This document shows, piece after piece, positions 25,567 through 34,672 of a stretch of DNA of 35,875 nt. The stretch is from assembly GCA_002400885.1 (NCBI GenBank), contig NVRM01000016.1:1-35875 (forward strand), given 5' to 3'. Source of the DNA: Flavobacteriaceae bacterium (lineage in GTDB: Bacteria > Bacteroidota > Bacteroidia > Flavobacteriales > Flavobacteriaceae). The position numbers were made by a program, and so were the translations under genes. The notes under the pieces are model-generated. The model was not told the origin of the DNA, did no database searches, and saw only the letters and a list, made by a program, of their open reading frames with translations. The stretch's first letter is position 1, and each line of letters opens with the position of its first letter.

Positions 25567-26946
25567 CTAACCTATCATTTTAAGCATCGATTTTAACAAC
25601 TTAAATTTCCCTTGATAAGGTGCATATCTAATCGGTAAATCTGGCCAAGAATAGCGTTTGGTAATACTTTTATGATGTGAAAATGTATCGAACGTCAATT
25701 TCCCATGATAGGCCCCCATTCCACTATGTCCTACGCCTCCAAATGGCAAACGATCATTTACAAAATGGATCAACGTATCGTTAATACAACCACCTCCAAA
25801 AGAATATTTTTCTAAGATAGACGCAATAAATTTCTTGCGATTACTAAAAATATACAAAGACAATGGTTTTTCGTAATGTGTCATAAACGTAGCGATATCT
25901 TCTTCTGTTTCATAGGAGAACACAGGCGATATAGGCCCGAAAATTTCATCTTTCATTACTTCACTATCCATCGGCGGACTGTCTATTAATGTAGGAGCAA
26001 TAAAAACATCGGTTCTATCTGTCTGTCCTCCATACACAATATTTACATCTACCAACATCTTGTGTAATCGATCAAAATTACGTTCGTTTATAATACGTGG
26101 ATAATTTTCTGATTGTTGTATATCTTCCCCATAAGCGGCCGTAATTGCATTGGAAAACTCCGTAATAAAATCATTTTTTATACTTTTATGTACTAAAAAA
26201 TAATCGGGAGCAATACAAGTTTGTCCTGCATTTAAAAATTTTCCCCAAACCAATCTTTTGGCTGCTAATTTCAAATCTGTAGTTTCGTCTATGATACATG
26301 GATTTTTCCCTCCTAACTCCAAAATCACCGGTGTTAAAAATTCAGCCGCTGCCTTCGCTACAATTTTACCAACGGTAACGGAACCCGTAAAAAAGATTAA
26401 ATCCCAACGTTGTTTTAATAAAAACTGAGATGTTTCTACTCCTCCTTCTATCACCGAAACATGCCCCTCATTAAATACATTTGAAATAATACTTTGCACA
26501 ATAGCTGCCGTATTAGTCGCTAATTCCGAGGGTTTAAAAACCACGCTATTTCCTGCCGATACAGCTCCTATAATCGGCGCTAATGCTAATTGATAAGGAT
26601 AATTCCATGGGCCAATAATTAAAATTCTCCCAAAAGGATCTTTATGAATTTTACTAAAAGAAGGGAAATTTAATAGTGCTGGAAAAACAGCTGTTGGTTT
26701 TGCCCATTTTTTAAGATTTCTTATGGCCTTGTTTAATTCCATTAACACCATTCCTGTTTCGGAAATCAAACTTTCAAAAGCAGGTTTTTTAAAATCGGCA
26801 TACAGAGCATTATGAATTTCGTCTTCTCTCAAAATCAACTCCGATCGCAACTTCTTGAGCAATTTCAGTCTAAATTGGACATCTTTTGTCTTATGTGTTT
26901 TGAAAAAGGCATCTTGACCGTTTATGATTTGCGTGATATGTTCCAT
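25567..26946 (-). CDS. Aldehyde dehydrogenase (ALDH3-like)
   Basis: An NAD(P)-dependent aldehyde dehydrogenase of the class 3/fatty-aldehyde type, about 459 residues and without the longer N terminus of class 1/2. Catalytic C244 (NAGQTCIAPDY) and E210 (ILELGGKNP) are present, with N115 (IGPWNYPYQLAL) and the cofactor lysine K138 (VVFKPSE). FFTGSV (185-190) and FGPISPVF complete the Rossmann and oligomer signatures. The C-terminal LPFGGVGHSGMGAYHGKLTFDTFSH is typical of class 3. The natural aldehyde cannot be told. The gene is divergent from the ilv operon and has its own promoter 19-51 bases upstream and its own terminator, so its closeness to ilv is probably positional. Confidence 0.93.
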   Translation of the reverse strand: MEHITQIINGQDAFFKTHKTKDVQFRLKLLKKLRSELILREDEIHNALYADFKKPAFESLISETGMVLMELNKAIRNLKKWAKPTAVFPALLNFPSFSKIHKDPFGRILIIGPWNYPYQLALAPIIGAVSAGNSVVFKPSELATNTAAIVQSIISNVFNEGHVSVIEGGVETSQFLLKQRWDLIFFTGSVTVGKIVAKAAAEFLTPVILELGGKNPCIIDETTDLKLAAKRLVWGKFLNAGQTCIAPDYFLVHKSIKNDFITEFSNAITAAYGEDIQQSENYPRIINERNFDRLHKMLVDVNIVYGGQTDRTDVFIAPTLIDSPPMDSEVMKDEIFGPISPVFSYETEEDIATFMTHYEKPLSLYIFSNRKKFIASILEKYSFGGGCINDTLIHFVNDRLPFGGVGHSGMGAYHGKLTFDTFSHHKSITKRYSWPDLPIRYAPYQGKFKLLKSMLKMIG

Positions 26947-26964
26947 GATATATTGTTAATTATT

Positions 26965-26997
26965 CAAATTTAAAGCTTTATTTTAAAAAAGTACGCA
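26965..26997 (-). promoter_or_regulatory. Aldehyde dehydrogenase promoter
   Basis: On the minus strand TAAATTTG (complement of 26965-26972) matches TAnnTTTG, and TTG (complement of 26995-26997) is 22 bases upstream. The leader would be about 12 bases. Confidence 0.5.
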
Positions 26998-27004
26998 ATG
27001 AATT

Positions 27005-27034
27005 TTGTTTTTTAAGAATTTATTCTAATATTTG
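27005..27034 (+). promoter_or_regulatory. ilv operon promoter
   Basis: TTG (27005-27007) and AATATTTG (27027-27034) are 19 bases apart, with one mismatch to TAnnTTTG. The start would be near 27040, about 31 bases before the leader-peptide ATG. Confidence 0.55.
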
Positions 27035-27071
27035 TCACGTACTTAATAAAACAAACAAAAGAGTACCAAAA

Positions 27072-27158
27072 ATGAAAAATTTTAACTCACCTATTATTAT
27101 TTCTTTAATTAACGTCGTTGTAATTCGAATTACAAGGGCAAGGGAAGGGATGGTATAA
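27072..27158 (+). CDS. ilv operon leader peptide (attenuation)
   Basis: A 28-codon open frame with ATG at 27072 and TAA at 27156-27158. Codons 7-20 read PIIISLINVVVIRI, and TRAREGMV ends the peptide. It has six Ile, four Val and one Leu codon, the three products of the operon downstream, with Ile codons at 8, 9, 10, 13, 18 and 20 and Val at 15-17. It resembles the E. coli ilvL leader in design, not in sequence. Translation of these codons would report charged Ile- and Val-tRNA. The GGAAGG that encodes part of the Arg-Glu-Gly end is complementary to the terminator arm, so the peptide's end may be set by RNA pairing. I judge this a real leader peptide because the composition, promoter distance and terminator position all agree. 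Confidence 0.85.
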   Translation: MKNFNSPIIISLINVVVIRITRAREGMV

Positions 27159-27212
27159 TGTGAACAACAACATATTTTATTTAAAAAACCTTCCTTAAAC
27201 GGAAGGTTTTTT
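27118..27212 (+). promoter_or_regulatory. ilv transcription attenuator
   Basis: Three competing structures are visible. First, a palindrome at 27118-27135 (seven-pair stem, UCGA loop) made from the Val-Ile-Arg-Ile codons themselves is a candidate pause hairpin. Second, AGGGAAGG (27141-27148) can pair with CCTTCCTT (27189-27196) in eight pairs, one a G-U, as antiterminator. Third, CCTTCC (27189-27194) with GGAAGG (27201-27206) plus A/T pairs is the terminator. A ribosome stalled on codons 15-18 leaves 27141-27148 free, so the antiterminator forms. One that reaches the stop at 27156 covers that segment and lets the terminator form. This is inference from pairing, consistent in all parts. Confidence 0.8.
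27183..27212 (+). terminator. Attenuator terminator before ilvD
   Basis: A 12-pair stem (AAAAAACCTTCC at 27183-27194 with 27201-27212) has a six-base loop and runs into about 11 T. It lies between two divergent genes, 261 bases before the ilvD ATG, so it can only act on a plus-strand leader transcript. Confidence 0.9.
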
Positions 27213-27473
27213 TTTTTGAACTAAAGAGTGTAAATAAAAACACACAAATATCGAAAAATCAACAACTTAAGACAAATAACAGACACTTGAATACTGTAAA
27301 ACAGGAGAAAATGAAATAAAGAGCCCGTAAAACAAAAGTACTTTCGGTCATTAGAATTGATTATAGTTAACAAAACAGCATTCTAAAGACTAAAACAAAC
27401 AAGAATTAACGAATAAATTAAAAAAAAACAGAAGTCAGCTTTAATTTATTGAGATTTATATAAAAAACAAACA

Positions 27474-29150
27474 ATGCAATTAAACAAACACAGCAGAAGA
27501 ATCACTCAAGACGAAACCCAACCAGCTTCACAAGCTATGTTATACGCTGTCGGATTAACGGATGAGGACATGAACAAACCTCAAGTGGGAATTGCAAGTA
27601 CAGGATACGATGGAAATCCATGTAACATGCACTTGAACGAAATGGCCAAGGAAATAAAAGCCGAGGTAAATAAATTAGAACAAGTAGGATTGGTGTTTAA
27701 TACCATTGGAGTGAGTGATGGAATATCCATGGGAACCTCAGGGATGAATTACTCCTTACCTTCTAGAGATATCATTGCAGACTCTATGGAAGTTGTTTGT
27801 AATGCACAAAGCTACGACGCCTTAGTTCCTGTAGTAGGATGTGACAAAAACATGCCCGGTTCTGTGATGGCCATGTTGCGATTAAATAGACCGTCGTTAA
27901 TGGTCTATGGTGGGACGATCGCCTCTGGATGTCACGAAGGAGAAAAATTAAACATTGTATCAGCCTTTGAAGCTTTAGGGAAGAAAGTAGCTGGTATTAT
28001 AGATGAAAAAGAATACAAACAAATTATAAAAAAGGCATGCCCGGGCCCAGGAGCGTGCGGAGGAATGTATACCGCTAACACTATGGCTTCTTCAATTGAA
28101 GCGATGGGATTTGCCTTGCCTTTCAACTCTTCTATTCCAGCGGAAAGTGAGATGAAAGCAAAGGAAGCAGAACGTACTGCCAAGGCGATCAAGAACTTAT
28201 TAGAATTGGATTTAAAACCCTTGGACATCATCACTAAGAAATCGATTGAAAATGCGGTGGTATTAGTAAACGCCTTAGGTGGATCTACCAATGCTGTATT
28301 GCATTTCCTAGCAATTGCACACGCAGCAGACATTGATTTCACCTTGGATGATTTTCAACGTGTAAGCGATAGAACACCCGTAATTGGAGATTTAAAACCT
28401 AGTGGAGAGTACCTTATGGAAGATGTTCATAGAGTTGGAGGAACACCGGCCGTTATGAAATACTTATTAGAAGAAGGACATTTACATGGCGATTGTATGA
28501 CGGTCACAGGAAAGACCATAGCAGAAAATTTAGCCGACGTACTTCCTTTATCATTTGAACAAGATGTAATTCATTCTAAAGGTGTACCAATAAAAGAAAC
28601 AGGAAATCTCCAGATATTATACGGAAACCTTGCAAACGAAGGATCTGTAGCTAAAATAAGTGGAAAAGAAGGAGAATTATTTGAAGGACCCGCCATTGTT
28701 TTTGATGGAGAAGATGCAGCAAACGATGGTATTCGTGCAGGAAGAGCAAAAAAAGGAGATGTAATAGTCATTCGCTATGTAGGACCTAAAGGTGGGCCAG
28801 GAATGCCTGAAATGCTAAAACCAACTTCTATGATTATGGGCGCTGGACTAGGAAAAACGGTCGCATTAATTACAGATGGTCGTTTTTCTGGAGGAACACA
28901 TGGATTTGTCGTAGGACACATTACCCCAGAAGCACAAAGCGGAGGTATGATCGCCTTATTAAAAGATGGAGATCTCATTACAATTGATGCTTCTAAAAAT
29001 AACATCAGTGTAGCATTAAGCGACACACAAATCAAGGAAAGAAAAAAGGCGTGGACGGAGCCAGCTCCCAAACACCCAAAAGGAATATTATACAAATATG
29101 CAAAAATGGTAGCCACGGCATCGGAAGGATGTGTTACCGATAAATTTTAA
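27474..29150 (+). CDS. ilvD: Dihydroxy-acid dehydratase
   Basis: The enzyme dehydrates 2,3-dihydroxy-isovalerate and -3-methylvalerate to the keto acids that precede valine/leucine and isoleucine. Its 558 residues carry the three iron-sulfur cysteines C50 (DGNPCNMH), C123 ([10 protein letters not shown]) and C195 ([16 protein letters not shown]), the metal aspartate D82 (GVSDGISMG) and K125 in the CDK motif. The C-terminal part has [12 protein letters not shown] and [16 protein letters not shown], typical of IlvD. It is the first structural gene of ilvDBNCA, and the ilvB ATG follows its stop by four bases. Confidence 0.97.
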   Translation: MQLNKHSRRITQDETQPASQAMLYAVGLTDEDMNKPQVGIASTGYDGNPCNMHLNEMAKEIKAEVNKLEQVGLVFNTIGVSDGISMGTSGMNYSLPSRDIIADSMEVVCNAQSYDALVPVVGCDKNMPGSVMAMLRLNRPSLMVYGGTIASGCHEGEKLNIVSAFEALGKKVAGIIDEKEYKQIIKKACPGPGACGGMYTANTMASSIEAMGFALPFNSSIPAESEMKAKEAERTAKAIKNLLELDLKPLDIITKKSIENAVVLVNALGGSTNAVLHFLAIAHAADIDFTLDDFQRVSDRTPVIGDLKPSGEYLMEDVHRVGGTPAVMKYLLEEGHLHGDCMTVTGKTIAENLADVLPLSFEQDVIHSKGVPIKETGNLQILYGNLANEGSVAKISGKEGELFEGPAIVFDGEDAANDGIRAGRAKKGDVIVIRYVGPKGGPGMPEMLKPTSMIMGAGLGKTVALITDGRFSGGTHGFVVGHITPEAQSGGMIALLKDGDLITIDASKNNISVALSDTQIKERKKAWTEPAPKHPKGILYKYAKMVATASEGCVTDKF

Positions 29151-29154
29151 GACT

Positions 29155-30888
29155 ATGGAAACAAAAAGCACCCTAACAAAAACTTCAGACACACAAAAAA
29201 CGGTTCGAATTATTGGAGCAGAAGCCGTTGTCAAATGTCTGTTAGCTGAAGGACAAACATTAGGTTATGGCTACCCTGGAGGTGCCATTATGCCGGTGTA
29301 TGACGAACTGTACAAATACCAAGACCAGTTTACACACATCCTTACCCGCCATGAACAAGGCGCTATTCATGCAGCACAAGGACATGCACGTGTTACCGGT
29401 GATGTAGGAATTGTATTTGCCACATCTGGCCCTGGAGCTACTAATTTAGTCACAGGAATTGCTGATGCACAAATAGATTCTACTCCATTGGTTTGTATCA
29501 CAGGTCAAGTCGCTTCTCATTTGTTAGGAACAGATGCTTTTCAGGAAACCGACATTGTTGGTATCTCTACCCCTGTTACCAAATGGAATTATCAAATTAC
29601 TAAAGCTTCTGAAATTCCAGGTGTATTTGCAAAGGCATTTTACATTGCTAAATCTGGTAGACCAGGGCCTGTTTTGATAGACATTACTAAAGATGCCCAA
29701 TTGGAAACATTTGATTTTGTGTATAAAAAATGTACTTCCATACGTAGTTATAGGCCAATACCTCATTACGATTATAATAAAATTAAGGAAGCTGCTACGC
29801 TTATAAATACCGCCAAAAAACCTTTTATAGTATTTGGACAAGGGGTTATACTAGGGGCAGCCGAACAGGAATTTAAAGCAGTCATAGAAAAAGCAGGTAT
29901 TCCATCTGCATCTACCGCATTGGGTTTATCAGCAATTAATTCTGATCACCCTTTACATGTAGGAATGGTAGGAATGCATGGGCATTATGCTCCCAATAAA
30001 TTAACCAATGAATGTGATGTCTTAATTGCCATTGGAATGCGTTTTGACGACCGTGTTACAGGTGATTTAGCACGTTATGCGACACAAGCTAAGGTCATTC
30101 ATTTTGATATCGACCCTGCGGAAATAGATAAAAATGTACCTACAACTGTGGCCGTATTGGGTGATGTAAAAGAAACCTTGGCTGAATTACTTCCCTTGTT
30201 AGATACGAAAACACACGATACTTGGTTTGACCAATTTAAAAAATTACGTGCCATTGAAAATAAAGAAGTGATTATCCCTCAATTGTATCCTAGCAAGGAA
30301 GGATTGACTATGGGAGAAGTATTGAAAGGTATTAACATAGAATCTAAAGGTGATGCCATAATTGTATCAGATGTAGGACAACACCAAATGTTTGCTTGTC
30401 GCTATGCCGATTTCAAAAAAACGAGGAGTAATATTACCTCTGGAGGACTAGGAACGATGGGCTTTGCATTACCTGCAGCAATTGGAGCGAAACTAGGAGC
30501 ACCAGACAGAGAAGTTGTGGCAATTATTGGTGATGGAGGATACCAAATGACGTGCAACGAATTGGGAACTATTTTACAAACCAAAGCCGCTGTCAAAATT
30601 GTAGTGCTAAACAATGGTTATTTAGGAATGGTACGCCAGTGGCAAGAATTATTTTTTGACAAACGCTACGCTTCTACAGAAATGATAAGCCCTGATTTTG
30701 TAAAATTAGCAGATGCTTATGACATTGAAGCTGTCCGTGTTTCTAAGAGAGAGGATTTACCAGGAGCCATAAAAAAAATGATGGCATCAGACCAGGCATT
30801 TTTCTTAGAAGTAATCATAGAAAAAGAAGACAATATATTCCCAATGATACCAACGGGATCAAGTGTTTCAGAAGTTAGACTTAAATAA
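29155..30888 (+). CDS. ilvB: Acetolactate synthase large subunit
   Basis: The catalytic, thiamine-diphosphate-dependent subunit of acetohydroxyacid synthase, the first common step for valine, leucine and isoleucine. I start at the ATG at 29155 (METKSTLTKT, 577 aa), four bases after ilvD; the frame is open a few codons further upstream but would overlap ilvD. Catalytic E67 lies in RHEQGAIHAAQGHARVTG, GPGATNLVTGIADAQ follows, and the thiamine-binding GDGGYQMTCNELGTI continues to NNGYLGMVRQWQ near the C terminus. The ilvN ATG is two bases past its stop, so subunit synthesis is probably coupled. Confidence 0.96.
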   Translation: METKSTLTKTSDTQKTVRIIGAEAVVKCLLAEGQTLGYGYPGGAIMPVYDELYKYQDQFTHILTRHEQGAIHAAQGHARVTGDVGIVFATSGPGATNLVTGIADAQIDSTPLVCITGQVASHLLGTDAFQETDIVGISTPVTKWNYQITKASEIPGVFAKAFYIAKSGRPGPVLIDITKDAQLETFDFVYKKCTSIRSYRPIPHYDYNKIKEAATLINTAKKPFIVFGQGVILGAAEQEFKAVIEKAGIPSASTALGLSAINSDHPLHVGMVGMHGHYAPNKLTNECDVLIAIGMRFDDRVTGDLARYATQAKVIHFDIDPAEIDKNVPTTVAVLGDVKETLAELLPLLDTKTHDTWFDQFKKLRAIENKEVIIPQLYPSKEGLTMGEVLKGINIESKGDAIIVSDVGQHQMFACRYADFKKTRSNITSGGLGTMGFALPAAIGAKLGAPDREVVAIIGDGGYQMTCNELGTILQTKAAVKIVVLNNGYLGMVRQWQELFFDKRYASTEMISPDFVKLADAYDIEAVRVSKREDLPGAIKKMMASDQAFFLEVIIEKEDNIFPMIPTGSSVSEVRLK

Positions 30889-30890
30889 TT

Positions 30891-31415
30891 ATGGAAGAAA
30901 AACAAAAATTTACGATTTCGGTATACACCGAAAATAACATCGGATTGTTAAACAGAATTTCGGCTATCTTTTTAAAACGTCATATCAATATTGAAAGTTT
31001 GACGGTGTCAAAATCCGAGATAGAAGACGTCCATCGTTTTACAATCGTAGCAAACATGACTGAAAAGGCGATTAAGAAAATTTTAGGTCAAATAGAAAAA
31101 CAAATCGAAGTAATTCGTGCTTTTTACCATACCGATGATGAAGTTATATTTCAAGAAACGGCCATGTTTAAAATATCAACAGAGCACTTGTACGACGAAA
31201 AAATACAAAACAAATTAAAATTACGCCATGCTCATATGGTGACCATAAACGAGCGGTATTTTGTAATTGAAACAACGGGGACCACTGAGGATATTAACCG
31301 ATTATACGATCGATTGAAACCCTATGGTTTATTACAGTTTGTACGGTCTGGACGGATCGCAATTACCAAAGAAAAAATGGCAATATCAGAATTATTACAA
31401 GAATTTAAAGACTAA
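30891..31415 (+). CDS. ilvN: Acetolactate synthase small subunit
   Basis: The regulatory subunit of acetohydroxyacid synthase. The N-terminal ACT domain (about 5-78) begins FTISVYTENNIGLLNRISAI with the glycine turn that binds valine in the family, and the second domain reaches residue 174. Length is that of the usual 160-180-residue form. In the family, valine binding at the ACT dimer face lowers catalytic activity. Gene spacing is two bases from ilvB and six bases to ilvC. Confidence 0.94.
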   Translation: MEEKQKFTISVYTENNIGLLNRISAIFLKRHINIESLTVSKSEIEDVHRFTIVANMTEKAIKKILGQIEKQIEVIRAFYHTDDEVIFQETAMFKISTEHLYDEKIQNKLKLRHAHMVTINERYFVIETTGTTEDINRLYDRLKPYGLLQFVRSGRIAITKEKMAISELLQEFKD

Positions 31416-31421
31416 ATTAAA

Positions 31422-32894
31422 ATGGCAAATTATTTTAACAGCTTACCGTTACGCTTACAATTGGAACAATTAGGAACTTGCGACTTTATGGATGCATCTG
31501 AATTCCCTAATGGAGTGGAAAAATTAAAAGGAAAAAAAATAGTTATTGTTGGTTGTGGTGCACAAGGACTAAATCAAGGATTAAACATGAGGGATTCTGG
31601 ATTGGATATCTCTTATACATTACGTGATGGGGCAATCAGCGAACAACGTACTTCCTATAAAAATGCCGTAGAAAACAAATTCAAAGTAGGAACCTATCAA
31701 GAAATGATTCCTTCTGCAGATATGTTGATCAATTTAACTCCGGATAAACAACATACAAATGTAGTGTCTACCATAATGCCACTGATGAAAAAAGACGCAA
31801 TACTCTCCTACTCCCACGGTTTTAATATTGTCGAAGAAGGTATGGAAGTCCGTAAAGATATCACCGTTGTGATGGTGGCTCCTAAATCTCCTGGTTCAGA
31901 AGTGAGACAAGAATACAAACGTGGATTTGGAGTTCCTACATTAATAGCTGTACATCCAGAAAACGATCCCAATGGAGATGGTTTTGAAATTGCAAAAGCC
32001 TATGCTGCTGCAACAGGAGGTCATAAAGCAGGAGTATTAAACTCCTCATTCGTTGCGGAAGTAAAATCAGATTTAATGGGAGAACAAACCATTCTATGTG
32101 GATTATTACAAACAGGATCTATCCTATCTTTTGATAAAATGGTGGAAAACGGACTGGAACCTGCCTATGCCACTAAATTGATACAATACGGATGGGAAAC
32201 GATTACCGAAGCATTAAAACACGGTGGAATTACCAATATGATGGACCGTTTATCAAATCCCTCAAAAATAAAAGCCTTCAATCTCTCCGAAGAATTAAAA
32301 GATATTATGCGTCCTCTATTTCAAAAACATATGGATGATATTATGTCCGGACATTTTTCAAAAACTATGATGGAGGATTGGGCCAATGATGATAAAAATT
32401 TATTGTCTTGGAGAGCCGAAACAGGAAACACTTCTTTTGAAAAAACAACAGCAAGCGCTCAAGATATTTCTGAACAAGAATTCTTTGACCATGGAGTGTT
32501 ATTAATTGCCTTCGTAAAGTCAGGAGTAGAATTAGCTTTTGAAACGATGACAGAAGCAGGAATTAAAGAAGAATCCGCTTACTACGAATCATTACATGAA
32601 ACACCATTAATTGCCAATACCATCGCACGTAAAAAATTATTTGAAATGAATAGAATCATTTCTGATACTGCAGAATATGGTTGTTATTTATTTGATCATG
32701 CCTGTAAACCATTGTTAGCCGATTTTATGAAAACTGTCAATACTGATGTAATCGGAAAATCATTTGACACCAACGGAAATGGCGTTGATAATAAAGAATT
32801 AATTGCAGTGAATGACGCCATTCGCTTTCACCCTATCGAAATTATAGGAGACGAATTAAGAGCTTCTATGACTGCCATGAAAAAAATAAGTTAA
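31422..32894 (+). CDS. ilvC: Ketol-acid reductoisomerase, class II
   Basis: The NADPH-dependent enzyme rearranges and reduces acetolactate and acetohydroxybutyrate. At 490 residues it is the long class II form, with a doubled knotted C-terminal domain as in E. coli IlvC (491 aa); the class I form is about 330. The cofactor loop is [19 protein letters not shown] with SYTLRDGA just after. [20 protein letters not shown] (about 152-171) and [13 protein letters not shown] (near 215-227) with the metal-binding acidic residues are conserved. It begins six bases after ilvN. Confidence 0.96.
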   Translation: MANYFNSLPLRLQLEQLGTCDFMDASEFPNGVEKLKGKKIVIVGCGAQGLNQGLNMRDSGLDISYTLRDGAISEQRTSYKNAVENKFKVGTYQEMIPSADMLINLTPDKQHTNVVSTIMPLMKKDAILSYSHGFNIVEEGMEVRKDITVVMVAPKSPGSEVRQEYKRGFGVPTLIAVHPENDPNGDGFEIAKAYAAATGGHKAGVLNSSFVAEVKSDLMGEQTILCGLLQTGSILSFDKMVENGLEPAYATKLIQYGWETITEALKHGGITNMMDRLSNPSKIKAFNLSEELKDIMRPLFQKHMDDIMSGHFSKTMMEDWANDDKNLLSWRAETGNTSFEKTTASAQDISEQEFFDHGVLLIAFVKSGVELAFETMTEAGIKEESAYYESLHETPLIANTIARKKLFEMNRIISDTAEYGCYLFDHACKPLLADFMKTVNTDVIGKSFDTNGNGVDNKELIAVNDAIRFHPIEIIGDELRASMTAMKKIS

Positions 32895-32918
32895 TCTCGG
32901 ATTAACATACTATTTTAA

Positions 32919-32957
32919 TCACCGCAAAAGGAATGGAAATAAACTCTTTTGTGGTGA
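32919..32957 (+). terminator. Hairpin between ilvC and ilvA
   Basis: TCACCGCAAAAG (32919-32930) pairs with CTTTTGTGGTGA (32946-32957) in 12 pairs, one a G-U, around a 15-base loop. ATCTTTTT follows. It has the form of an intrinsic terminator with a short T tract and may reduce transcription into ilvA or mark an RNA-processing site. Confidence 0.55.
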
Positions 32958-32978
32958 ATCTTTTTAAAATTTGAAATT

Positions 32979-34238
32979 TTGAATACACTTAACGAAACCA
33001 TCTCTTTAGAAAAAATATACAAAGCACAACATCAAATAAAAGATGTTGTGGAAAATACACCCCTGGTGTACATGAAAAATTTTTCTAAAAGATACAATGC
33101 CTCAATATATTTTAAAAGAGAAGATTTACAAATTGTAAGATCTTATAAAATAAGAGGCGCTTTTAATAAAATAAAAGGACTTTCAAAAGAAGATTTAACC
33201 AACGGGATTGTTTGTGCAAGTGCAGGAAATCATGCCCAAGGTGTCGCCTTTTCTTGTCAAAAACTAAAGGTAAAAGGAACAATTTTCATGCCTGTAACCA
33301 CACCGCATCAAAAAATAGATCAAGTACGAATGTTTGGTGGATCCTTTGTAGAAGTTATTTTAATTGGTGATAGTTTTGACGATAGTTCAGAAGCCGCCAA
33401 ACAATTTTGTAAAGACCACCATAGTACCTTTGTACATCCATTTGACGACTTAGATGTTATTGCAGGACAAGGAACTGTAGGCCTAGAAATATTAAACGAC
33501 TCAACAAGTCCCATTGATTATGTTTTTATGCCTGTTGGCGGAGGTGGATTGGCCTCAGGTATTTCAAGTGTATTTAAGGCTTTAAGTCCGGAAACAAGAC
33601 TTATTGGTGTAGAACCAGAAGGTGCTCCTTCCTTAACGACATCACTTAAAAACGGAAAAAACACAAGCTTAAAAAATATCGAGAAATTTGTAGATGGCGC
33701 TGCTGTAAAACGCATGGGTGAAATCACCTTTGAGCTTTGTAAAAGACAATTAGACGCCACCAATGTAATTTCCGAAGGCCTAATTTGTTCCACTATTTTA
33801 AAAGTGTATAACGAAAATGCCATGGTCGTAGAACCTGCCGGAGCCTTGTCTATTGCAGCACTTGAAAAACACAAAGATGAAATCATAGGTAAGACAGTTG
33901 TCTGTGTGGTAAGTGGAGGAAATAATGACATCACGCGAATGGAAGAAATGAAAGAGAGAGCTTTATTATACGAAGGCCTTAAACATTACTTTATCATCCG
34001 TTTTCCTCAAAGAGCTGGTGCATTAAAAGAATTTGTGGTAGATGTCTTAGGAGACACCGACGATATTGCATATTTCGAATACACCAAGAAAAACAATAGA
34101 GAAAAAGGCCCTGCAGTGGTAGGCATTGAACTAGAAAACAAGGAAGACTTTCAACCTTTAATTAATAGAATGAAAGAAAAAGGTTTTTTAGGAGAGTACT
34201 TAAACGACAATCCTGAACTGTTTCGATTCTTGATTTAA
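32979..34238 (+). CDS. ilvA: Threonine ammonia-lyase
   Basis: The PLP enzyme deaminates threonine to 2-oxobutyrate, the first step special to isoleucine. The 419 residues include the Schiff-base lysine K57 (RSYKIRGAFNKI), SAGNHAQGVAF (about 80-90) and the phosphate loop PVGGGGLASGIS near 185-196. After residue 325 a single ACT-like domain follows (HYFIIRFPQRAGALKEFV), the usual isoleucine/valine site; E. coli IlvA has two such repeats. The only in-frame start before the conserved N terminus is a TTG at 32979; the next Met is residue 32. A TTG start and an upstream hairpin suggest lower output than the other ilv genes. Confidence 0.93.
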   Translation: MNTLNETISLEKIYKAQHQIKDVVENTPLVYMKNFSKRYNASIYFKREDLQIVRSYKIRGAFNKIKGLSKEDLTNGIVCASAGNHAQGVAFSCQKLKVKGTIFMPVTTPHQKIDQVRMFGGSFVEVILIGDSFDDSSEAAKQFCKDHHSTFVHPFDDLDVIAGQGTVGLEILNDSTSPIDYVFMPVGGGGLASGISSVFKALSPETRLIGVEPEGAPSLTTSLKNGKNTSLKNIEKFVDGAAVKRMGEITFELCKRQLDATNVISEGLICSTILKVYNENAMVVEPAGALSIAALEKHKDEIIGKTVVCVVSGGNNDITRMEEMKERALLYEGLKHYFIIRFPQRAGALKEFVVDVLGDTDDIAYFEYTKKNNREKGPAVVGIELENKEDFQPLINRMKEKGFLGEYLNDNPELFRFLI

Positions 34239-34256
34239 ATCGTTTTTTCATAAAAT

Positions 34257-34299
34257 AAGACTAGATAAAAGGGATCCCCTTCCCTTAATCTAGTCTTTT
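34257..34299 (+). terminator. ilv operon terminator
   Basis: AAGACTAGAT (34257-34266) pairs with ATCTAGTCTT, with an inner AAGGGA/TCCCTT stem, to form a long hairpin 19 bases past the ilvA stop, ending in four T. It also lies 27 bases beyond the end of the frameshifted minus-strand gene and could serve both. Confidence 0.75.
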
Positions 34300-34325
34300 A
34301 AAGCTCTAAACGACTCCTATAATGT

Positions 34326-34672
34326 TTAGAAAAATTTAGGAGTGCTATTTAGAGTAAATTCAACAATGGAACTCGAAATCATTGAATAATTAGATTTTGT
34401 ACAACTCGTACGTTTAATCCCTAAGTTTCCATCAAATGGTAATTTATGCCATGCTACTCTCAAGTTAAAAAAAGGGCATTCAAATCTATTTTCGATAACA
34501 TGGTGCCATATACTTGATTTTTAAATTTACGAGGACAGTATGTTGTGTAAACATTGGGAGTGAATTCTTTAATATTTTCAGTGAAAAAGGTTTTTTCAGA
34601 AATGATATCCGCTTCTTGGGTATAGGAAACAGCAGCATACAAAAATGAAAAAACAATGAATATTTTTTTCAT
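34326..34672 (-). pseudogene. Small secreted-protein gene with an apparent frameshift
   Basis: The minus-strand frame from the ATG at 34672 encodes 70 residues beginning with a signal peptide (MKKIFIVFSFLYAAVSYTQ) and stops at 34460-34462, just after a run of seven T (complement of the A run at 34467-34473). If one base is added to that run, translation continues for about 51 more codons (FNLRVAWHKLPFDGNLG and on to STPKFF) and ends at 34326-34328, giving about 115 residues. The continuation makes a natural secreted-protein length and ends near a terminator. Either the gene is broken, the run varies between cells, or the base count in the run is a sequencing or assembly error. I do not recognise a domain. 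It is also possible that the 70-residue frame is the real gene. Confidence 0.55.

Larger units (their letters stand above)
26947..27473. other. Control region of ALDH and the ilv operon
   Basis: The 527 bases hold the ALDH promoter (26965-26997), the ilv promoter (27005-27034), a leader peptide (27072-27158), and attenuator and terminator structures up to 27212. About 260 A/T-rich bases then run to ilvD without a further signal that I can support. Confidence 0.7.
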
